Below are positions 32,556 through 33,908 of a stretch of DNA of 33,908 nucleotides, piece by piece (position 1 is the stretch's first letter; every line of letters begins with the position of its first letter). The notes beneath the pieces were generated by a model. It was not told the DNA's origin. It worked only from the letters and a program-made list of their open reading frames with translations, and ran no database searches. The position numbers were made by a program, and so were the translations under genes. The stretch lies in assembly GCA_009801015.1 (NCBI GenBank), contig VHZZ01000044.1, positions 175,105-209,012 on the forward strand, read 5' to 3'. This DNA is from Silene noctiflora (Eukaryota > Streptophyta > Magnoliopsida > Caryophyllales > Caryophyllaceae).

Positions 32556-32891
32556 TCCCCTATATACTAAAAGATTAACACATCTCTAAATTCTCCCGCT
32601 CAAATTTTCCGCAAGAGTGATATTCTGCTAAACAATATTTATTTCCTAATTAGTTAATGTTGACTATCTATATTTACAATTAAACAATTTTTTATGTTCT
32701 AATTAATTTTATAACATTAATCATTGTTTAACTTTTACATAAATAAGGCTAATAAAATATCTCCTTAGAATTATATATGCAAATTTTCTACCCTTTTCAA
32801 AATGGAGGTAAATTGCATTAGTTTGATTAATTGTAAAATTCTCAAATATCTGTATCTAAACTACTGTGCATTTGCACGGGAACTATACTAG
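32556..32891 (+). mobile_element. Short non-autonomous Helitron abutting the LINE
   Basis: It starts TCCCCTATATACTAAAAGA, identical to the first 19 bases of the Helitron at 24735, and ends CTAG at 32891 with flanking A (32555) and T (32892). A perfect hairpin GTGCA-TT-TGCAC (32866-32877) sits 14 bases before the end. 336 bp, no ORF. Confidence 0.8.
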
Positions 32892-33019
32892 TTTTATTAT
32901 TAACTAAATTATTCCATAGGATTACTTTGTGAATTGCGTGCGATCAAGTACTTTCACCACCATAGTACTTTTTTATTTCGGTTTTATACTCTAACATGCC
33001 CTTTACACGAATACCCTTT

Positions 33020-33145
33020 GGGCTTGAAGTGTGAACGTAACAGTAGGCATTCTCATACCTGGTGCTTCATATTCCACAAGGGGAGAGGGGGATGTTTGAA
33101 CCTGTGACTTTTTAGTCAATGACTCTAATACCATGTTAAGAAACT
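33020..33145 (-). repeat. Possible retroelement fragment with initiator-Met primer-site-like motif
   Basis: On the minus strand TTAACATGGTATTAGAGTC resembles an LTR end followed by a TGGTATCAGAGC primer-binding site. AGGTTCAAACATCCCCC follows and resembles a B box. LTR and SINE origins are both possible. Confidence 0.25.
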
Positions 33146-33371
33146 ATCTTAATTAAAAGTTTAAACCGATGGTTGGAATTCTAAACTCGATTTTATACTT
33201 TGATAAGTGTCTCATATTAATAAAATGAGAACAAAATTCATTAAACATTTAATATCGCATCTTAATAAACTTCGAAATTTTAATTTTAGTAGTTATCTAC
33301 ATAGATAGCCGGACAATGAATAAAAGCTTGGTAATTATTTGGGGAAACTAAGTTTATTGGAACATATGGAG

Positions 33372-33715
33372 TATTAGGTTCTGTTTCGTAAAATTAACTG
33401 AAAAGGTAGCTGAAAAATGAAAAGCTTACTGAAATCTGAAAAAATTAACTCGTAAGGTAGCTGGAAATTAGGAGTCGACAAGGTACCTGATTATATAAAA
33501 TAAATATTTGTTTGACAAATTAGCTGAAAAGGTAACTGATTTTGGTGGAATGACGTAAAAAGATATGATAATTATTTAATAGTATATGTTTAAAAGGTAA
33601 AAAAGTGAAATAAAAGCAAATCAGGTACCTGAAATTTTAAATGCTACTCTAGATAGCATTTCATTTCAGATAGTTTTTTTTTTGTTAAATAAGTTTTTTT
33701 TTTTTTGCCAAACGC
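33372..33715. repeat. MITE-like element, family copy B (inverse of 13288-13640)
   Basis: It contains AACTGAAAAGGTAGCTGAAAA, CAGGTACCTGAAATTTTAAA, ATGCTACTCTAGATAGCAT and ends TTTGCCAAACGC, in the opposite order and orientation to the copy at 13288. The remaining sequence at 32892-33371 and 33716-33908 is AT-rich with no gene seen. Confidence 0.55.
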
Positions 33716-33908
33716 AAATACTTGTTATTACACTATGCATATGTTTGACTTATTGACTTTATTGACCAATCCACATCAACATTGACATATTGAAAATTAC
33801 ACAATATTAATAAACAATCAAAATGAAAATTTGCTATATTTGTTTATTAAAACAATCATTTTCAAGCATATATTTAAATATATTTTGAGAAAATAACGAT
33901 TTAGCTTT

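Noticed and set aside
1-33908. A novel multi-gene system such as a biosynthetic or defence cluster
   Set aside because: The four intact genes belong to unrelated, widespread families. Long spacers are explained by transposons, and no set of co-oriented, functionally linked unknown genes is present.

Overview
The window is nuclear DNA from a flowering plant. It is AT-rich and gene-poor, with GT-AG introns, intact plant gene families and many small transposons. The repeats resemble families I associate with Caryophyllales (spinach, beet, quinoa and pink relatives), but that placement is a low-confidence impression. No prokaryotic, organellar or viral gene was found.

Four intact genes can be built. 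(1) On the minus strand, 506-2637, a six-exon gene encodes a 157-residue histidine-phosphotransfer (HPt/AHP) protein of the cytokinin phosphorelay. None of its exons is long enough to stand out as an ORF. The phospho-accepting histidine is leucine, so it looks like a pseudo-HPt. (2) On the minus strand, 4036-8269, a four-exon gene encodes a 383-residue clade A protein phosphatase 2C, the abscisic-acid co-receptor type. It keeps the catalytic residues and the tryptophan that reports ABA binding. (3) On the plus strand, 14136-19167, a five-exon gene encodes the R-SNARE SEC22 (218 residues). (4) On the plus strand, 20465-20866, an intronless gene encodes a 133-residue RING-H2 protein.

The rest is mostly transposon-derived. 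From 29037 to about 32550 lies a 5'-truncated LINE on the minus strand (reverse transcriptase, zinc-binding region, RNase H, A29 tail), broken by in-frame stops and two frameshifts. A short LINE 3' relic lies at 8768-9046. Two non-autonomous Helitrons (24735-25429 and 32556-32891) share the same first 19 bases, and one abuts the 5' limit of the LINE. MITEs with identifiable target duplications include Mutator-like (9-10 bp), hAT-like (8 bp) and Stowaway (TA) elements. Several lie inside introns of the PP2C and HPt genes. There are also tRNA-derived SINE-like sequences and foldback elements built from degenerate ACCCGA, GCTCG or GAGCTGAA repeats.

The HPt-like gene and the PP2C gene are neighbours on the same strand, about 1.4 kb apart, and represent cytokinin and ABA signalling. 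Nothing in the sequence shows that they act together. I found no undescribed multi-gene system. The most informative items are the unannotated pseudo-HPt gene, the unusual features of the PP2C, and the dated layers of small transposons.
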